From Pseudomonas sp. MMS21 TM103 (GTDB lineage: Bacteria > Pseudomonadota > Gammaproteobacteria > Pseudomonadales > Pseudomonadaceae): 64,000 nucleotides of DNA. The stretch is from the NCBI RefSeq assembly GCF_022132145.1, contig NZ_JAJISP010000001.1, positions 496,001-560,000 on the forward strand, given 5' to 3'. This document shows positions 36,711-47,155 of the stretch, piece by piece. How positions within the stretch are numbered: the first letter of the stretch is position 1; each line of letters begins with the position of its first letter. The notes beneath the pieces are model-generated. The model was not told the origin of the DNA, ran no database searches, and was given only the letters and a program-made list of their open reading frames with translations. The translations under genes and the position numbers were made by a program.

Positions 36711-37728
36711 GATACCCGGCAACGAAGAGCTTCGCCAGCAGGTGCTGGATGATCAGGAACTGCTCGACACGCCCGCCGATCCTTATCTGGACACCCTGGT
36801 ACGGGTGGTGCGTGAGTTGTTCGACGTGGAAACCGTGCTGGTCAGCCTGATCGACCACGAGCGCCAATGGTTCAAGGCGCGACTGGGCCTGGACATTGCG
36901 GAGACGCCGCGCACCGTGTCTTTCTGCGGCCATGCGATCCTCGCCAGCGACCCCTTTATCGTCGAGGATGCCAGTGCCGATCCGCGCTTCGCCGATAACC
37001 CGGTGGTCACCGGGCATCCGTTTCTGCGCTTCTACGCCGGCCAACCGCTGTTTTCCGAGAACGGCCAGGCGCTCGGCACCCTGTGCCTGATCCACTCGCA
37101 AGCCAAACAGCTGAACGACCGGCAAATCCGCCTGCTCAGGGACATGGCGACCCTGGTCGAAGGCTACCTCAAGCTGCGCAGCGTCAGTCAGCAGACGGTA
37201 CAACTGCGCGCGGCACTCAGCCGCGAACAACGCAAGGCCATGCTCGACCCGCTGACTCAACTGTGGAACCGCGCCGGCCTCGAACACTTTCTCCAGCGCG
37301 AACTGCGCCTGGCGCAGGAACGCGGCCTGCAGCTCGGTTTACTGTTCTGCGACCTCGATCATTTCAAGGCAGTCAATGACACCCATGGCCACGGCGCGGG
37401 CGATCAGGCCTTGTGGGAAAGCGCCAGGTGCATTGCCGCGGCCGTGCGTCCACAGGACGTGGTGACGCGCAGCGGGGGCGAAGAGTTCGTCGTGCTGACC
37501 CAGGTGCATGACCAGCAGGAACTGCTGCGGATAGCCGAGCGCGTGCGCGGCCAGATCGACAAGACCCCGATCATTACTGGCGGCGTCCGGCTCGGCCTGA
37601 CCGTCAGCATCGGCTGCGCCCTGGCCATGCCCGGCGAAACCCCGGATGCCGCTCTGGCCCGCGCCGACCGGGCGCTGTACCAGGCCAAACACAACGGCCG
37701 CAATCGGGTGGAGCTAGCCAGCGACTGA
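36697..37728 (+). CDS. GAF-GGDEF diguanylate cyclase
   Basis: This 343-residue cytoplasmic protein has an N-terminal GAF domain (about residues 25-160, with VETVLVSLIDHERQWFKA and SFCGHAIL) and a C-terminal GGDEF domain. The GGEEF active site is at residues 260-264, with an RPQD inhibition site. It should make c-di-GMP in response to a small ligand or redox change sensed by GAF. An AAGGAG site six bases before 36697 favours this start over an ATG 30 bases upstream. It overlaps the MATE gene, implying coupling. Confidence 0.92.
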   Translation: MLSPEIPGNEELRQQVLDDQELLDTPADPYLDTLVRVVRELFDVETVLVSLIDHERQWFKARLGLDIAETPRTVSFCGHAILASDPFIVEDASADPRFADNPVVTGHPFLRFYAGQPLFSENGQALGTLCLIHSQAKQLNDRQIRLLRDMATLVEGYLKLRSVSQQTVQLRAALSREQRKAMLDPLTQLWNRAGLEHFLQRELRLAQERGLQLGLLFCDLDHFKAVNDTHGHGAGDQALWESARCIAAAVRPQDVVTRSGGEEFVVLTQVHDQQELLRIAERVRGQIDKTPIITGGVRLGLTVSIGCALAMPGETPDAALARADRALYQAKHNGRNRVELASD

Positions 37729-37948
37729 CAGGCCGGCGAAACCGTACTGGCGCGGCGGAATAACCGCCGTGACCGATCCACAGGGCGCGCAAAGCGAGTC
37801 GAAAGCGCAGTGCATGAGCTGAAATGAACATCTTGATGGCGCGCCTGGTCTGGCGCCCGCATTCAAGGTCTGGAAAACGCCGCATAGTCGAGTGCAATCG
37901 GTATTCAACGCCCTTGCCAAGCGAATCACTGACCAGAGGGAACTCGCC

Positions 37949-38404
37949 ATGGCCGAAGCCATAGCCGCCTACCTGCACTACCTGTCGATCTTCCTGCTGT
38001 TTGCCCTGCTGACCCTGGAGCACCAGCTGTTCAAACTGCCGCTGGATCTGTCGCGGGCGCGCAACCTGATCCGCATCGACATCGCCTATGCCCTGTCGGC
38101 CGGCCTGGTATTGGCCAGCGGCGCTGCGCGCCTGGTCTGGTATGGCAAAGGCCTGGCCTACTACCTGCACAACAGCCTGTTCCACGCCAAGCTCGGCCTG
38201 TTCATCCTGATTGCCCTGCTGTCGGTCCTGCCGACCTGGGTCTTCCTCAACTGGCGCAATGACCTGCAGGCCGGACAGGTGCCGCAGGTCAGCGCTCGCC
38301 TGGGCACGCTGGTGATCATGACCATGCGCCTGGAGTTGCTGTTGCTGCTGATCCTGCCGTTACTGGCAACGCTGATGGCCCGCGGCTTTGGCGCAATGGG
38401 GTAG
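37949..38404 (+). CDS. DUF2214 membrane protein
   Basis: This is a 151-residue protein with four membrane helices, starting MAEAIAAYLHYLSIFLLFAL. The HYLS and EHQLFKLPLDLSRARNLIRID segments fit DUF2214, a family without known function. A charged loop holds LVWYGKGLAYYLHN. The frame is open 19 codons further upstream, but the ATG at 37949 has an AGAGGG site and gives the family length. Confidence 0.8.
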   Translation: MAEAIAAYLHYLSIFLLFALLTLEHQLFKLPLDLSRARNLIRIDIAYALSAGLVLASGAARLVWYGKGLAYYLHNSLFHAKLGLFILIALLSVLPTWVFLNWRNDLQAGQVPQVSARLGTLVIMTMRLELLLLLILPLLATLMARGFGAMG

Positions 38405-38546
38405 GACAGAGGCTAGGACGCAGGGCATCTCGGGCAGAGATCCGCATGCAGCGCAGCGTCAGCTCGCCAGCTGTGCACTACGCTGGCGAACCATGGTGCA
38501 CTGCCTGTGCCGAGTGACGCCGGCTTGGTTGTGGCAGGGCTGCCCT

Positions 38547-40460
38547 TCAGGATGACAGGTAGGACGAGCGGGTCAGGCCCAGACGCAGGGCGTCGAGGAA
38601 CTGGGTGCGCTCGCGGGGGCTGATCTTGGCGCTGGCAACCTTGTCGCGGTAGTGGGTCATCAACTCCTCCGGCGACAGGTGCACGTAGCGCAGCATGTCC
38701 TCGATGGTGTCATGGGTCTCAATCCCGGCGTGGTACACGCTGCCATCCGGGTTCTGGTAGATGTTCACCGAGTCGGTATCGCCGAACAGGTTGTGCATGT
38801 CGCCGAGAATTTCCTGGTAGGCACCGACCAGGAAGATCCCCAGCAGATAATCCTCACCCTCGCGTACTTCGTGCACCGGCAGGCTGGTTTCGATGCTCTG
38901 CTCGTCGACGTACTGACGGATCTTGCCGTCCGAGTCGCAGGTCAGATCCTGCAGTACCGCACGGCGCATGGGTTCTTCGTCCAGGCGGTTAAGCGGCAGG
39001 ATCGGCAGCACCTGGCCGATGGCCCAGGTGTCCGGCAGGCTCTGGAACACCGAGAAGTTGCAGATGTACTTGTCCGCCAGCTTGTCGTTGAGTTCGTCGA
39101 GCACCTGACGATGCGAGCGCTGGCGAGCCTTGAGCGAGTTGTACAGGCGCCGGCACAGGGCGAAATAGCACTGTTCACCCAGGGCCTTATCGGTCAGGCC
39201 GATCTTGCCATCGGCATACTGGCTGGCGATATCGCTCATGTAATGAGTGGCGCGCCAGTAGGTCTCGGTGACCATCTCGATGTCGGTCGGGCCCAGCAGA
39301 TCGACCAGGTATTGCACGGTTTCCGGCAGGCTGGCGACATCGTCGATCTGCGGGATCTTATCGTTGTGTTTCTCCACGTCGGTGACCTGCACCACCAGCA
39401 TGGCGTGGTGCGCGGTCAGCGAGCGGCCGCTCTCGGAGAAGATGTGCGGGTGCGGCAGTTGCTGAGCGTCGCAGAACTCTTTCAACATGCCGACCACCAC
39501 GCCGGCGTAGTCGTCCATGTCGTAGTTGATCGAGCTGGCATTGCGCGAGTGGGTGCCGTCGTAGTCGACACCCAGACCGCCGCCGACGTCGATATGATCG
39601 ACCGGCAAACCCAGGCCACGCAACTCGCCGTAATAGCGGATGGCTTCCTTGAACCCGTGCTGGTAGTCGGCCAGGTTGGCGATCTGCGAGCCCATGTGGA
39701 AGTGCAGCAGGCGGATGCCCTGATCCAGCTTGGCCTCGCGGAAACGCTCGACCACCGACAGCAGCTGTGCCGCCGACAGACCGAACTTGGACTTCTCGCC
39801 GCCGGTGTCGGCCCACTTGGAAGAGGCCAGCGAGGACAGGCGCACGCGCAGGCCGATCTGCGGGGCGACCTTGAGCTCGGCCGCCTCCTCGATCACCAAC
39901 TGCACCTCGGACTCTTTCTCGATGACGATGAACACGTTGTGGCCGAGTTTCTGCCCCATCAGAGCCAGCTTGATGAACTCGCGATCCTTGTAGCCATTGC
40001 AGACGATGGTGCCGCCCTTCGGCGCCAGGGCCAGCACCGCCATCAGCTCGGGCTTGGAGCCGGCTTCCAGGCCGATGGAGACGTTCTGCGTGGCGATGAT
40101 GTTCTCGATCACCGCCTCCTGCTGATTGACCTTGATCGGGTAGAGCGCGGTGTAGCGGCTCTGGTAGTCCAGCCGTGCGATGTTGGCGTCGAAAGCACCG
40201 GTCAACTGGCGCACGCGGTCCTGCAGGATGTCCGGAAATCGCACCAGCAGGGGCAGGCTGAGACCACTCTGGCGCAGCTCATCGATCTGCGCCGACAGGT
40301 CAAAGGGTGTGCTGTCGGGACCGTTCGGACGCACCTCGACGCGACCCTGGTCATTGATCGCGAAATAACCCGCGCCCCAATGGCGAATGCCGTAGACGCT
40401 GCGGCTGTCCGCTACTGTCCACTGGCTGCCGTCATCTTTGCGTGTGCGTCGTACAGACAT
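38547..40460 (-). CDS. speA: Biosynthetic arginine decarboxylase
   Basis: The 637-residue PLP enzyme converts arginine to agmatine, the first step of putrescine synthesis. The PLP lysine is Lys110 in YPIKVNQQ, and the substrate-site cysteine lies in LTCDSDGKI. The N-terminus [19 protein letters not shown] is the Pseudomonas SpeA signature. The frame begins 13 codons earlier, but the inner ATG has an AAGGGAGA site at good spacing and matches known SpeA starts. It opens the PA4839-PA4858-like conserved block. Confidence 0.95.
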   Translation of the reverse strand: MSVRRTRKDDGSQWTVADSRSVYGIRHWGAGYFAINDQGRVEVRPNGPDSTPFDLSAQIDELRQSGLSLPLLVRFPDILQDRVRQLTGAFDANIARLDYQSRYTALYPIKVNQQEAVIENIIATQNVSIGLEAGSKPELMAVLALAPKGGTIVCNGYKDREFIKLALMGQKLGHNVFIVIEKESEVQLVIEEAAELKVAPQIGLRVRLSSLASSKWADTGGEKSKFGLSAAQLLSVVERFREAKLDQGIRLLHFHMGSQIANLADYQHGFKEAIRYYGELRGLGLPVDHIDVGGGLGVDYDGTHSRNASSINYDMDDYAGVVVGMLKEFCDAQQLPHPHIFSESGRSLTAHHAMLVVQVTDVEKHNDKIPQIDDVASLPETVQYLVDLLGPTDIEMVTETYWRATHYMSDIASQYADGKIGLTDKALGEQCYFALCRRLYNSLKARQRSHRQVLDELNDKLADKYICNFSVFQSLPDTWAIGQVLPILPLNRLDEEPMRRAVLQDLTCDSDGKIRQYVDEQSIETSLPVHEVREGEDYLLGIFLVGAYQEILGDMHNLFGDTDSVNIYQNPDGSVYHAGIETHDTIEDMLRYVHLSPEELMTHYRDKVASAKISPRERTQFLDALRLGLTRSSYLSS

Positions 40461-40647
40461 CGAGGTCTCCCTTGCTGGCGATAAAAGCCCTGAATCCAAT
40501 CGGTCAGGGCGAGAGCAGATTAGCAGTCATTGAGCCACTGCTGCGGGCTTTGCGCGCATGCAGACTCAACGACTGGTATTAAATTTGGCAACGAGCAATG
40601 CCCGGCAGCGGACTCATCTGCAACCGGAAGGTGGAGGTGAGTTGGAA

Positions 40648-41019
40648 TCAGCCGCCGGATTTCTTGGCTTTGAAGCCACGTTTGAGCAGTTCTTCGAGCA
40701 ACAGTTCGACGTGATCGCCCTGAATCTCGATCACCCCATCCTTCAACGAGCCGCCGCAACCGCAGCGTTTCTTCAGGACGCTGGCCAATTCTTTCAACGG
40801 CTCTTCGGCCAGGGCCACGCCACTGACGGTGGTCACCGTCTTGCCGCCACGGCCTTTGGTTTCGCGGCGCACGCGGGCGATGCCGTCACCGGCAGGGATC
40901 AGGGTGTGTTTGCAGGTGCAGGCATCCACCGGCTGACTGCAGCCCGGGCAATGCCGGCCACTGTCGGTGGAATACACCAGGCCGCTGAGGGCGGCGAATG
41001 ACGAAGCTTTCTTGACCAC
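40648..41019 (-). CDS. yciH: SUI1/eIF1-like translation factor (YciH)
   Basis: The 123-residue protein starts VVKKASSFAALSGLVYSTDS, has a short Cys-rich part (CPGCSQPVDACTC) and then a SUI1 domain (ETKGRGGKTVTTVSG, KKRCGCGG, VIEIQGDH). Bacterial YciH can influence start-codon selection; its cellular role is not settled. I chose a GTG start because GAGGAAAA precedes it and the family begins MVKK. The open frame runs 43 codons further upstream without similarity. Confidence 0.85.
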   Translation of the reverse strand: MVKKASSFAALSGLVYSTDSGRHCPGCSQPVDACTCKHTLIPAGDGIARVRRETKGRGGKTVTTVSGVALAEEPLKELASVLKKRCGCGGSLKDGVIEIQGDHVELLLEELLKRGFKAKKSGG

Positions 41020-41324
41020 CGGCTTTTCCTCATGTGGGGTCAGGATAGCGACTGGCCGATATGCATCGACCGCGAAGCCCCACTCTGGCAGGGGCGGCGC
41101 ACCCGAGCTGGACGGCTCGGGCTTGAAGGGCGCGCAGTGTAACGGCAAAAAACCCGGATGCTAAGTGGCAAATTGCGCCATTGATCGCTGGATTGGCCAT
41201 GCTGGAAGTGAGGGCGAACAACAGCACGCGCAATCGCGCACTGACAGAGGGGCTCGGGCAATGCAGGTCGGGGCGCCGCCGGCTGAGGAGCCAGGCCATA
41301 GCCTGCATGCTGGATAGCCCACGC

Positions 41325-41864
41325 TCAGCCCATCCTGCAGGCCAGGTAGCGCTCGAGCGCGGCCAGCGAGTCGGGGCAATAGGGCTTGCGTTTGGTATCG
41401 GCCAAGGCCTCGTCGATGGACATGAAGCGCGCCTCCAGCACTTCTTCTGGCTGCAGCACCAGCGGCGCATCGGACACTGCCGAGTATGCCCTGCACCACA
41501 AGCGGCTTTCGGGTGCGTCATAGAGAAAATGCGCATGTTCGACCAGCACCGCGCCTTCGATCCCAAGCTCCTCGGCCAGTTCGCGAGCAGCCGACTCGGC
41601 GTAACTCTCCCCCTCCAGCACCATGCCACCGGCGGCCACATCCCAATACCCCGGATAGAGCGCCTTGCTCAGGGTCCGCCGGTGCACGCACAGCTCACCG
41701 GCCGAGTTGAACAACAGGATGTAGGTGCCGCGGCCGAGCAGGCGGCGCTCGCGCAACTCCGCGCGCAACACCCCCCCTAGCGGCCGATCCTGCTCGTCGA
41801 CCCAGGCGATCAGCTCGGCATCGGAGGCGGCGCGGTGCGCCCTCTCGGCGTCGGAAATAGCCAT
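41325..41864 (-). CDS. NUDIX hydrolase (YfcD-like)
   Basis: This 179-residue protein has a complete Nudix box, GMVLEGESYAESAARELAEE then LG (G-X5-E-X7-REUXEEXG), in the middle of the sequence. The N-terminal VDEQDRPLGGVLRAELRERRL followed by YILLFNSAGELCVHRRT matches YfcD-type and isopentenyl-diphosphate isomerase-like Nudix proteins. The substrate is unknown. It begins 3 bp after the DUF2333 stop, so the two are in one operon. Confidence 0.88.
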   Translation of the reverse strand: MAISDAERAHRAASDAELIAWVDEQDRPLGGVLRAELRERRLLGRGTYILLFNSAGELCVHRRTLSKALYPGYWDVAAGGMVLEGESYAESAARELAEELGIEGAVLVEHAHFLYDAPESRLWCRAYSAVSDAPLVLQPEEVLEARFMSIDEALADTKRKPYCPDSLAALERYLACRMG

Positions 41865-41867
41865 TGC

Positions 41868-42935
41868 CTAGCCCTGCGACAGCAGTTGACGCAGATCGAT
41901 GAGCCCGGCGTTGGCGCGCGAAATATAGTTGGCCATGACCAGCGAATGGTTGGCCAGCAGACCATAGCCACTGCCATTGAGGACCATCGGGCTCCACAGG
42001 GTTTCCTGTGCGGCCTCCAACTCGCGGATGATCTGGCGCAGGCTGACGGTGGCGTTCTTCTTCACCAGGACATCGGCGAAATCCACTTCGATGGCGCGCA
42101 GCAAATGCGACAGAGCCCAGGCCTGGCCGCGGGCTTCGTAGAAGACGTTGTCGATCTGCATCCATGGCGTCTCGTAAGTGCCCTCGTTGACTTGCACCGC
42201 CTGGCCTTCGACCACGTCTTTCAGGTCGGTATCGGTGTTCAGGCGGATCTGACCGACGCTGGCCGACAAACGCTGCGACAGCGAACCCAGACGAGTCGCG
42301 GCATCGCCCAGCCAGGCGTTGAGGTTATCGGCACGTGAGTAGAACTGTGCGCTCGACTGACTGGGGTCGCCCAACCGCGCCAGATAGCGATCGAGTGACT
42401 TGATCGCTTCGCGATACTCCGCCTCGGATGCCGGCAGCGCCCAACTCTTGTTGTCGAAGTGGAAGCGCGGCTCGGCCTTGGCCAGGTCCGGATCTTCGGT
42501 GGACTGCGACTGCGAGCGGGTGAAGTCCTTGCGCAGGGCGCGCGCCATGTCACGCACCTGCACCAGCACACCAAATTCCCAGCTCGGCATGTTGTCCAGC
42601 CACAGCCCCGGCGGGGCGAGGTCGTTGGACAGGTAACCACCCGGCTTATCCAGCAAGGTGCTGACGACACGCCTCAGGGTGACCGCCGTGGTGTAGCCAT
42701 TGCCCATCTGGTGCTGCGCCCTTTGCGCCGCTGCCTGGGCGCTCTGCTGCACTGAAAATTGCTCCGGCTCCTGACTCCAGTACCAGCCGACCACCAGCGC
42801 CAGCAACAGGTAGAGACCGAGCAAGCCGCCCACTGTCCGGCTGAGCCAGCCACCTCCCAGGTAACTGCGCACGTTATCCACAGAGTCATCGACGCTGTCG
42901 CGCGCGCCTGCAGCGCGTTTTTTCCAGTCCAGCAT
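41868..42935 (-). CDS. DUF2333 membrane-anchored protein
   Basis: The 355-residue protein has one membrane helix near residues 35-55 (TVGGLLGLYLLLALVVGWYW). A mainly helical part outside the membrane follows, containing PPGLWLDNMPSWEFGVLVQ. Family function is unknown, and it is conserved at this place in Pseudomonas next to gcbA and the NUDIX gene. The ATG at 42935 has an AAAGGA site. A longer frame starts 21 codons upstream without ribosome-site support. Confidence 0.85.
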   Translation of the reverse strand: MLDWKKRAAGARDSVDDSVDNVRSYLGGGWLSRTVGGLLGLYLLLALVVGWYWSQEPEQFSVQQSAQAAAQRAQHQMGNGYTTAVTLRRVVSTLLDKPGGYLSNDLAPPGLWLDNMPSWEFGVLVQVRDMARALRKDFTRSQSQSTEDPDLAKAEPRFHFDNKSWALPASEAEYREAIKSLDRYLARLGDPSQSSAQFYSRADNLNAWLGDAATRLGSLSQRLSASVGQIRLNTDTDLKDVVEGQAVQVNEGTYETPWMQIDNVFYEARGQAWALSHLLRAIEVDFADVLVKKNATVSLRQIIRELEAAQETLWSPMVLNGSGYGLLANHSLVMANYISRANAGLIDLRQLLSQG

Positions 42936-43203
42936 GGCAATGTCCTTTATCAACGCATTTGGCTGTTCGACCACAACCCTACACCCAAGGTTGCGCAACA
43001 GCCTTGCACTATAAATGAAGCGTAGGCCGATGCGCAGCGCTGGACCGTAATCTTGCCGACGCTGAAACTCCCGATCCGCGTGACGGTCAATGTGACCGAA
43101 GGCTCACGCTGACAGATCGGCGGTACTGCCGGGCAAACCAGCAGTGATAGCATGGGGCCACCACGGAAGACCGCTTCCTCCGCCCTCCACCGGAATCCGG
43201 GCC

Positions 43204-44823
43204 ATGACCGAGCACGAAGACCCCAGTCTCGACCGACTCAAGCAGCACTTTGCCCAGCGCGTGATCCATCAGGCACGACAAATACTGGAAGTCTGGCAAC
43301 GCCTGCAGCGCAACGAGTGGAACGAGCGCGGCATGCATGAGCTACGCAATGCCACCCTGCTACTGCAGCGCTATGCCGAGCGCTTCGAGCAGGCCGAGCA
43401 CCGCCAGTTGGCCCAAGACATCGGCCATTGCCTGCAGGCGGTCGCGGACAATCGCGGCCGCCTCAACAGCGACCTGATCGGCCAGCTCAACCAGCTCATG
43501 CAGCGCCTGTCGCGTACCGGACTGCGCCGCGGCGACAGCTTCGAGCAGACGGCACTGCCGCCGCTACGCAAACCGGTGTACCTGGCCCTGCAACACCCTG
43601 AGCGGGCCGAGCACCTGGCGCAGCAACTCGAGTACTTCGGCATGACCGCGCAAGCGCTGGACACTGCCAATGCCTTCCGCTCGGCGATGCTCGAGCGCCA
43701 CCCGGCCGCCATCCTCATGGATGTGGACTTCTCCGGTCCCGGAGCCGGCTTGCAGCTGGTCCAGACGGTGCAGGAAGACCTGGAAGAAAAGATCCCCCTG
43801 CTGTTCTACAGTCACCTGGATACCGACATGCCGGCCCGCCTGGCGGCGGTGCGCGCCGGCGGTCAGGAGTTTTTCACCGGCACCCTGGACGCTTCCAGCC
43901 TGCTTGAACGCATCGAAGTGCTCGCCCATGTGGCGCAGTACGAACCCTACAAAGTACTGATCGTCGATGATTCGCGCGCCCAGGCCACCTATACCGAACG
44001 GGCGCTCAACAGCGCCGGAATCCTCACCCGCACCCTGATCGAGCCGATCCAGACCATGGCCGAGCTGGCCGAATTCCAGCCCGACCTGATCATCCTCGAC
44101 ATGTACATGCCGGACTGCAACGGTGCCGAACTGGCCAAGGTAATCCGCCACAACGACCGCTACGTCAGCGTGCCGATCATCTACCTGTCTGCCGAAGACG
44201 ACCTCGACAAGCAGCTCGACGCCATGAGCGAGGGCGGTGACGACTTCCTCACCAAACCGATCAAGCCGCGCCACCTGATCGCCACCGTGCGCAATCGCGC
44301 CGCCCGCGCGCGCAACCTCAAGGCGCGCATGGTGCGCGACAGTCTTACCGGCCTGTACAACCACACCCATACGCTGCAATTGCTCGAAGATACGCGCTTC
44401 CGCGCCCAGCGTGACCAGCAGCCGCTGAGCTTCGCCATGCTCGATATCGACTTCTTCAAGAAGGTCAACGACAACTATGGCCACCCCATGGGTGACCGGG
44501 TAATCAAGAGCCTGGCACTGTTCCTCAAGCAGCGCCTGCGCAAGAGCGACCACATCGGCCGCTATGGCGGTGAAGAGTTTGCCGTGGTCATGCCCAACAC
44601 CGACGCCAGGGCGGCCCAGCTGGTGCTCGACGAGATCCGCCAGCGCTTTGCCGAGATAATCTACCCGGCGCAGCCGCTCGACCTGACCTGCACCTTCAGT
44701 TGCGGCCTCGCCCAGCTGCGGGGCGAGGCCAGCAGCCAAACCCTGACCCAGCAGGCTGACGAGGCGCTCTACGTGGCCAAGCACGGTGGACGCAATCGGG
44801 TCGAGGTGTTCAACGCCGACTGA
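43204..44823 (+). CDS. gcbA: Response regulator diguanylate cyclase GcbA/AdcA
   Basis: The product has 539 residues. An N-terminal helical part (about 1-115) is followed by a first receiver-like domain (about 120-240), a second intact receiver and a GGDEF domain. The second receiver has VDDS, phospho-acceptor Asp299 in LIILDMYMP, and the Lys in FLTKP. The GGDEF domain has GGEEF at 455-459 and an RKSD inhibition site. The first receiver lacks the acidic pair and lysine. In P. fluorescens and P. aeruginosa (PA4843) this protein promotes attachment and affects dispersal. Position next to ctpL and dsbD matches. Confidence 0.9.
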   Translation: MTEHEDPSLDRLKQHFAQRVIHQARQILEVWQRLQRNEWNERGMHELRNATLLLQRYAERFEQAEHRQLAQDIGHCLQAVADNRGRLNSDLIGQLNQLMQRLSRTGLRRGDSFEQTALPPLRKPVYLALQHPERAEHLAQQLEYFGMTAQALDTANAFRSAMLERHPAAILMDVDFSGPGAGLQLVQTVQEDLEEKIPLLFYSHLDTDMPARLAAVRAGGQEFFTGTLDASSLLERIEVLAHVAQYEPYKVLIVDDSRAQATYTERALNSAGILTRTLIEPIQTMAELAEFQPDLIILDMYMPDCNGAELAKVIRHNDRYVSVPIIYLSAEDDLDKQLDAMSEGGDDFLTKPIKPRHLIATVRNRAARARNLKARMVRDSLTGLYNHTHTLQLLEDTRFRAQRDQQPLSFAMLDIDFFKKVNDNYGHPMGDRVIKSLALFLKQRLRKSDHIGRYGGEEFAVVMPNTDARAAQLVLDEIRQRFAEIIYPAQPLDLTCTFSCGLAQLRGEASSQTLTQQADEALYVAKHGGRNRVEVFNAD

Positions 44824-44916
44824 GAACTCGCGCCTACGACGGCTGCCGCCACACGCTCACGGTGGCGCTGGCTATTTTCACACACCCGAGCCCAAATAAG
44901 ACCCGCACCACCGCCT

Positions 44917-44934
44917 CCGTCACAACCCTGTCAT
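44917..44934 (+). promoter_or_regulatory. PHO box upstream of ctpL
   Basis: CCGTCAC-AACC-CTGTCAT shows two 7-bp direct repeats separated by four bases, followed by GAAA. This matches the PhoB binding pattern (CTGTCAT-N4-CTGTCA[C/T]) at 12 to 13 of 14 repeat positions. It lies about 90 bp before ctpL, whose P. aeruginosa counterpart is a phosphate-taxis receptor. Control by phosphate starvation is therefore likely. Confidence 0.7.
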
Positions 44935-45021
44935 GAAAACGCAATAACTTCAGCGCCATAGCGGTTGCGCCCGGATGTCATCGGGCGCACGCCAGCACCC
45001 TTCCGTCTGCGGTCGAGTCCT

Positions 45022-46986
45022 ATGCGCCTGAAATCACTTACCAACCTCAATAGCCTGCTGCTGGTCACCGTCTGCGTGGCGCTGGCCGCCACCCTCTGGT
45101 GGTCGCAGCGCGCCCTGGAGCGCCCCTACCTGCTGATGGAGCGCTACCTGAGCCTGTCCCAGCAGTTCCAGCGGGAGGCGGCGCGCAACATCCTTGGCTA
45201 CCTTGGCAGCGGTGACGCCCTGCAGCACAGCGCGGCGCTCCAGGCCCTGGAAGACCTGGCTCCCGTTATTGCCGAGCTGCCGCCACAACTGGCCGAGGGG
45301 GTGCGCCCCAGCCTGGCCGAACTGCAAAGTTTCAGCGCTAACCAGCTACTCGCGGCCGGCAAGCTGGCAGGCGACCCACAGGGTTTGCTGGTGCAGGCCG
45401 AGCGCGAGATGGCCAGCGCCCTGGAGCAACTGGCTCAGTATGCCGACAGCGCCAGCGGCAATGCGGCGAACGCGTACCGCCAGCCATTGTTTGTTGCAGC
45501 CCAGCACCTGACCCGCCTGGCCCACGCCCGCGACAAGCTGGTCAGCAGTGGACGCAGCGAACTGGCCGGCGCCGTCGAACGCGAACTGGCGGTAGTCGGC
45601 CTGCAGGCACAAGCCCTGGATGCCTTGCCCTTGCTCGGCGTCGCCGATGACAGCAACTCCGGCAGCGATGCCTTTTCCGCCCTGCTGGGCCTGGCCGACG
45701 ACAGCGACAGCACGTCGGCAGAAGACCGCGGCATTGCCCTCAAACGCGATCTTGCCAGCCTGATCAAGCGTTACCCGAGCGAACTGCAGCGCACCCGCGA
45801 CCTGATCGAACGGCGCACCGCCCTGGCCAGCGCCACCCGCAGCCAGGTCGACCGCGTACAACAGGCCCTTGCCACTCTGGAGCCGGCCGTGCGCGCCGAG
45901 CACGGCCGGATCCAGGCCGAAGTGCGCCTGCTCCAGGGCCTGATGATCGGCCTGATCCTGCTGATCGCCCTGGTCATCGATACCATTCAACGGCGCCTGA
46001 CCAAGGTCCTCAACCACCTGGTCCCGGCGCTGTCGGCCTGGGCCCAGGGCGATTTCGCCGAAGATATCAAGCTCGGCTCACGCACCCGCGAACTCTGCGA
46101 CATCGAGGCATCGCTGAACCGCCTGCGCGCCTACCTGGTCGACCTGGTTGGCAGTATTCGCCTGCATGCCGAACAGGTTGCCGGTTCCAGCCGCACCCTG
46201 GCCGATCTCAGCGGCGGCCTGCATGCCGGCGCCGAACGCCAGGCCGGCGATACCGCGCAGATTCGCGATGCCCTCGGCGAGCTGGAGGCAACCATCCAGC
46301 AAGTCGCCGGCGATGCCAGCCAGGCCGCCGGCGCCAGCCGCGACGCCGACCGCGCCCTGGAACAGGGCCAGCAGGTGATCGGCCAGAGCCTCAGCGGGCT
46401 GCATGCGCTGGTCGGCGAAGTGCAGGGCAACGCCCAGGCCATCGAACGCCTGGCCGAGGAAACCGCAACCATCGGCAATGTACTGACGGTGATCCGCGGC
46501 ATCGCCGAGCAAACCAACCTGCTGGCCCTCAACGCCGCCATCGAAGCGGCCCGCGCTGGCGAAGCGGGACGCGGTTTCGCCGTGGTTGCCGATGAGGTGC
46601 GCTCCCTGTCGCAGCGCACCAGCGGTGCCACGGCAGAAATCCAGGAACTGATCGGCCGCCTGCAGCAGGCCGCGCGACAATCCGTCAGCGCCATGCGGAC
46701 CCAGGTCGAACACGCCCAGGCCAGCGCCGGCCAGGCCGAGGCGGCCGATGGTGCGCTGGACGAAATCATCGCGGCGATTCGCACCATCGCCAGCATGGCC
46801 GAGCGCATCGCCGACGCCACCGCCCAGCAGAGCGGCGCGGTCAGCGAAATCCGCGGGCACAGCGAGCGCATCCACCAGCTCGGCGGCGACAACCTGGTAC
46901 GCATCGGCGAAGGCCGCCAGCAAGGCGATCGGCTGCTGCAGGTGGGCGGCCAACTGCACACGGCGGTCCAGGCGTTTCGCCTGTAA
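45022..46986 (+). CDS. ctpL: Chemoreceptor CtpL (phosphate taxis)
   Basis: This is a 654-residue methyl-accepting protein. It starts [20 protein letters not shown] with a first membrane helix, then has a large helical periplasmic domain (about residues 35-300) and a second helix ([19 protein letters not shown]). HAMP and a signalling coiled coil with [20 protein letters not shown] follow. N-terminal sequence and position match PA4844 (CtpL), which mediates taxis to low phosphate through a phosphate-binding protein. A PHO box precedes the gene. An earlier ATG exists but is not family-like. Confidence 0.9.
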   Translation: MRLKSLTNLNSLLLVTVCVALAATLWWSQRALERPYLLMERYLSLSQQFQREAARNILGYLGSGDALQHSAALQALEDLAPVIAELPPQLAEGVRPSLAELQSFSANQLLAAGKLAGDPQGLLVQAEREMASALEQLAQYADSASGNAANAYRQPLFVAAQHLTRLAHARDKLVSSGRSELAGAVERELAVVGLQAQALDALPLLGVADDSNSGSDAFSALLGLADDSDSTSAEDRGIALKRDLASLIKRYPSELQRTRDLIERRTALASATRSQVDRVQQALATLEPAVRAEHGRIQAEVRLLQGLMIGLILLIALVIDTIQRRLTKVLNHLVPALSAWAQGDFAEDIKLGSRTRELCDIEASLNRLRAYLVDLVGSIRLHAEQVAGSSRTLADLSGGLHAGAERQAGDTAQIRDALGELEATIQQVAGDASQAAGASRDADRALEQGQQVIGQSLSGLHALVGEVQGNAQAIERLAEETATIGNVLTVIRGIAEQTNLLALNAAIEAARAGEAGRGFAVVADEVRSLSQRTSGATAEIQELIGRLQQAARQSVSAMRTQVEHAQASAGQAEAADGALDEIIAAIRTIASMAERIADATAQQSGAVSEIRGHSERIHQLGGDNLVRIGEGRQQGDRLLQVGGQLHTAVQAFRL

Positions 46987-47155
46987 CGGGGCCGGCGAGG
47001 CGCCGGACAGACTAGCCGCGGCCATCTGTCGCAGGCGCCCAGACCGGCGTGATTAGCGGCCATTGATGCGCCTGACAAGACCGCTTACAGCCTGGACCTG
47101 CCGCTGGGGCGCCGGCTTGGTTATGATGCACTCACGTCCAACCTGCGAGACCGCC

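Noticed and set aside
38652-40484. 610-codon frame opposite speA
   Set aside because: Reverse-strand shadow of arginine decarboxylase; no ribosome site and no recognisable motifs.
44845-44867. Weak hairpin after gcbA (CGCCAC/GTGGCG)
   Set aside because: Only a six-base stem with a nine-base loop and a distant T-run; too weak to call a terminator.
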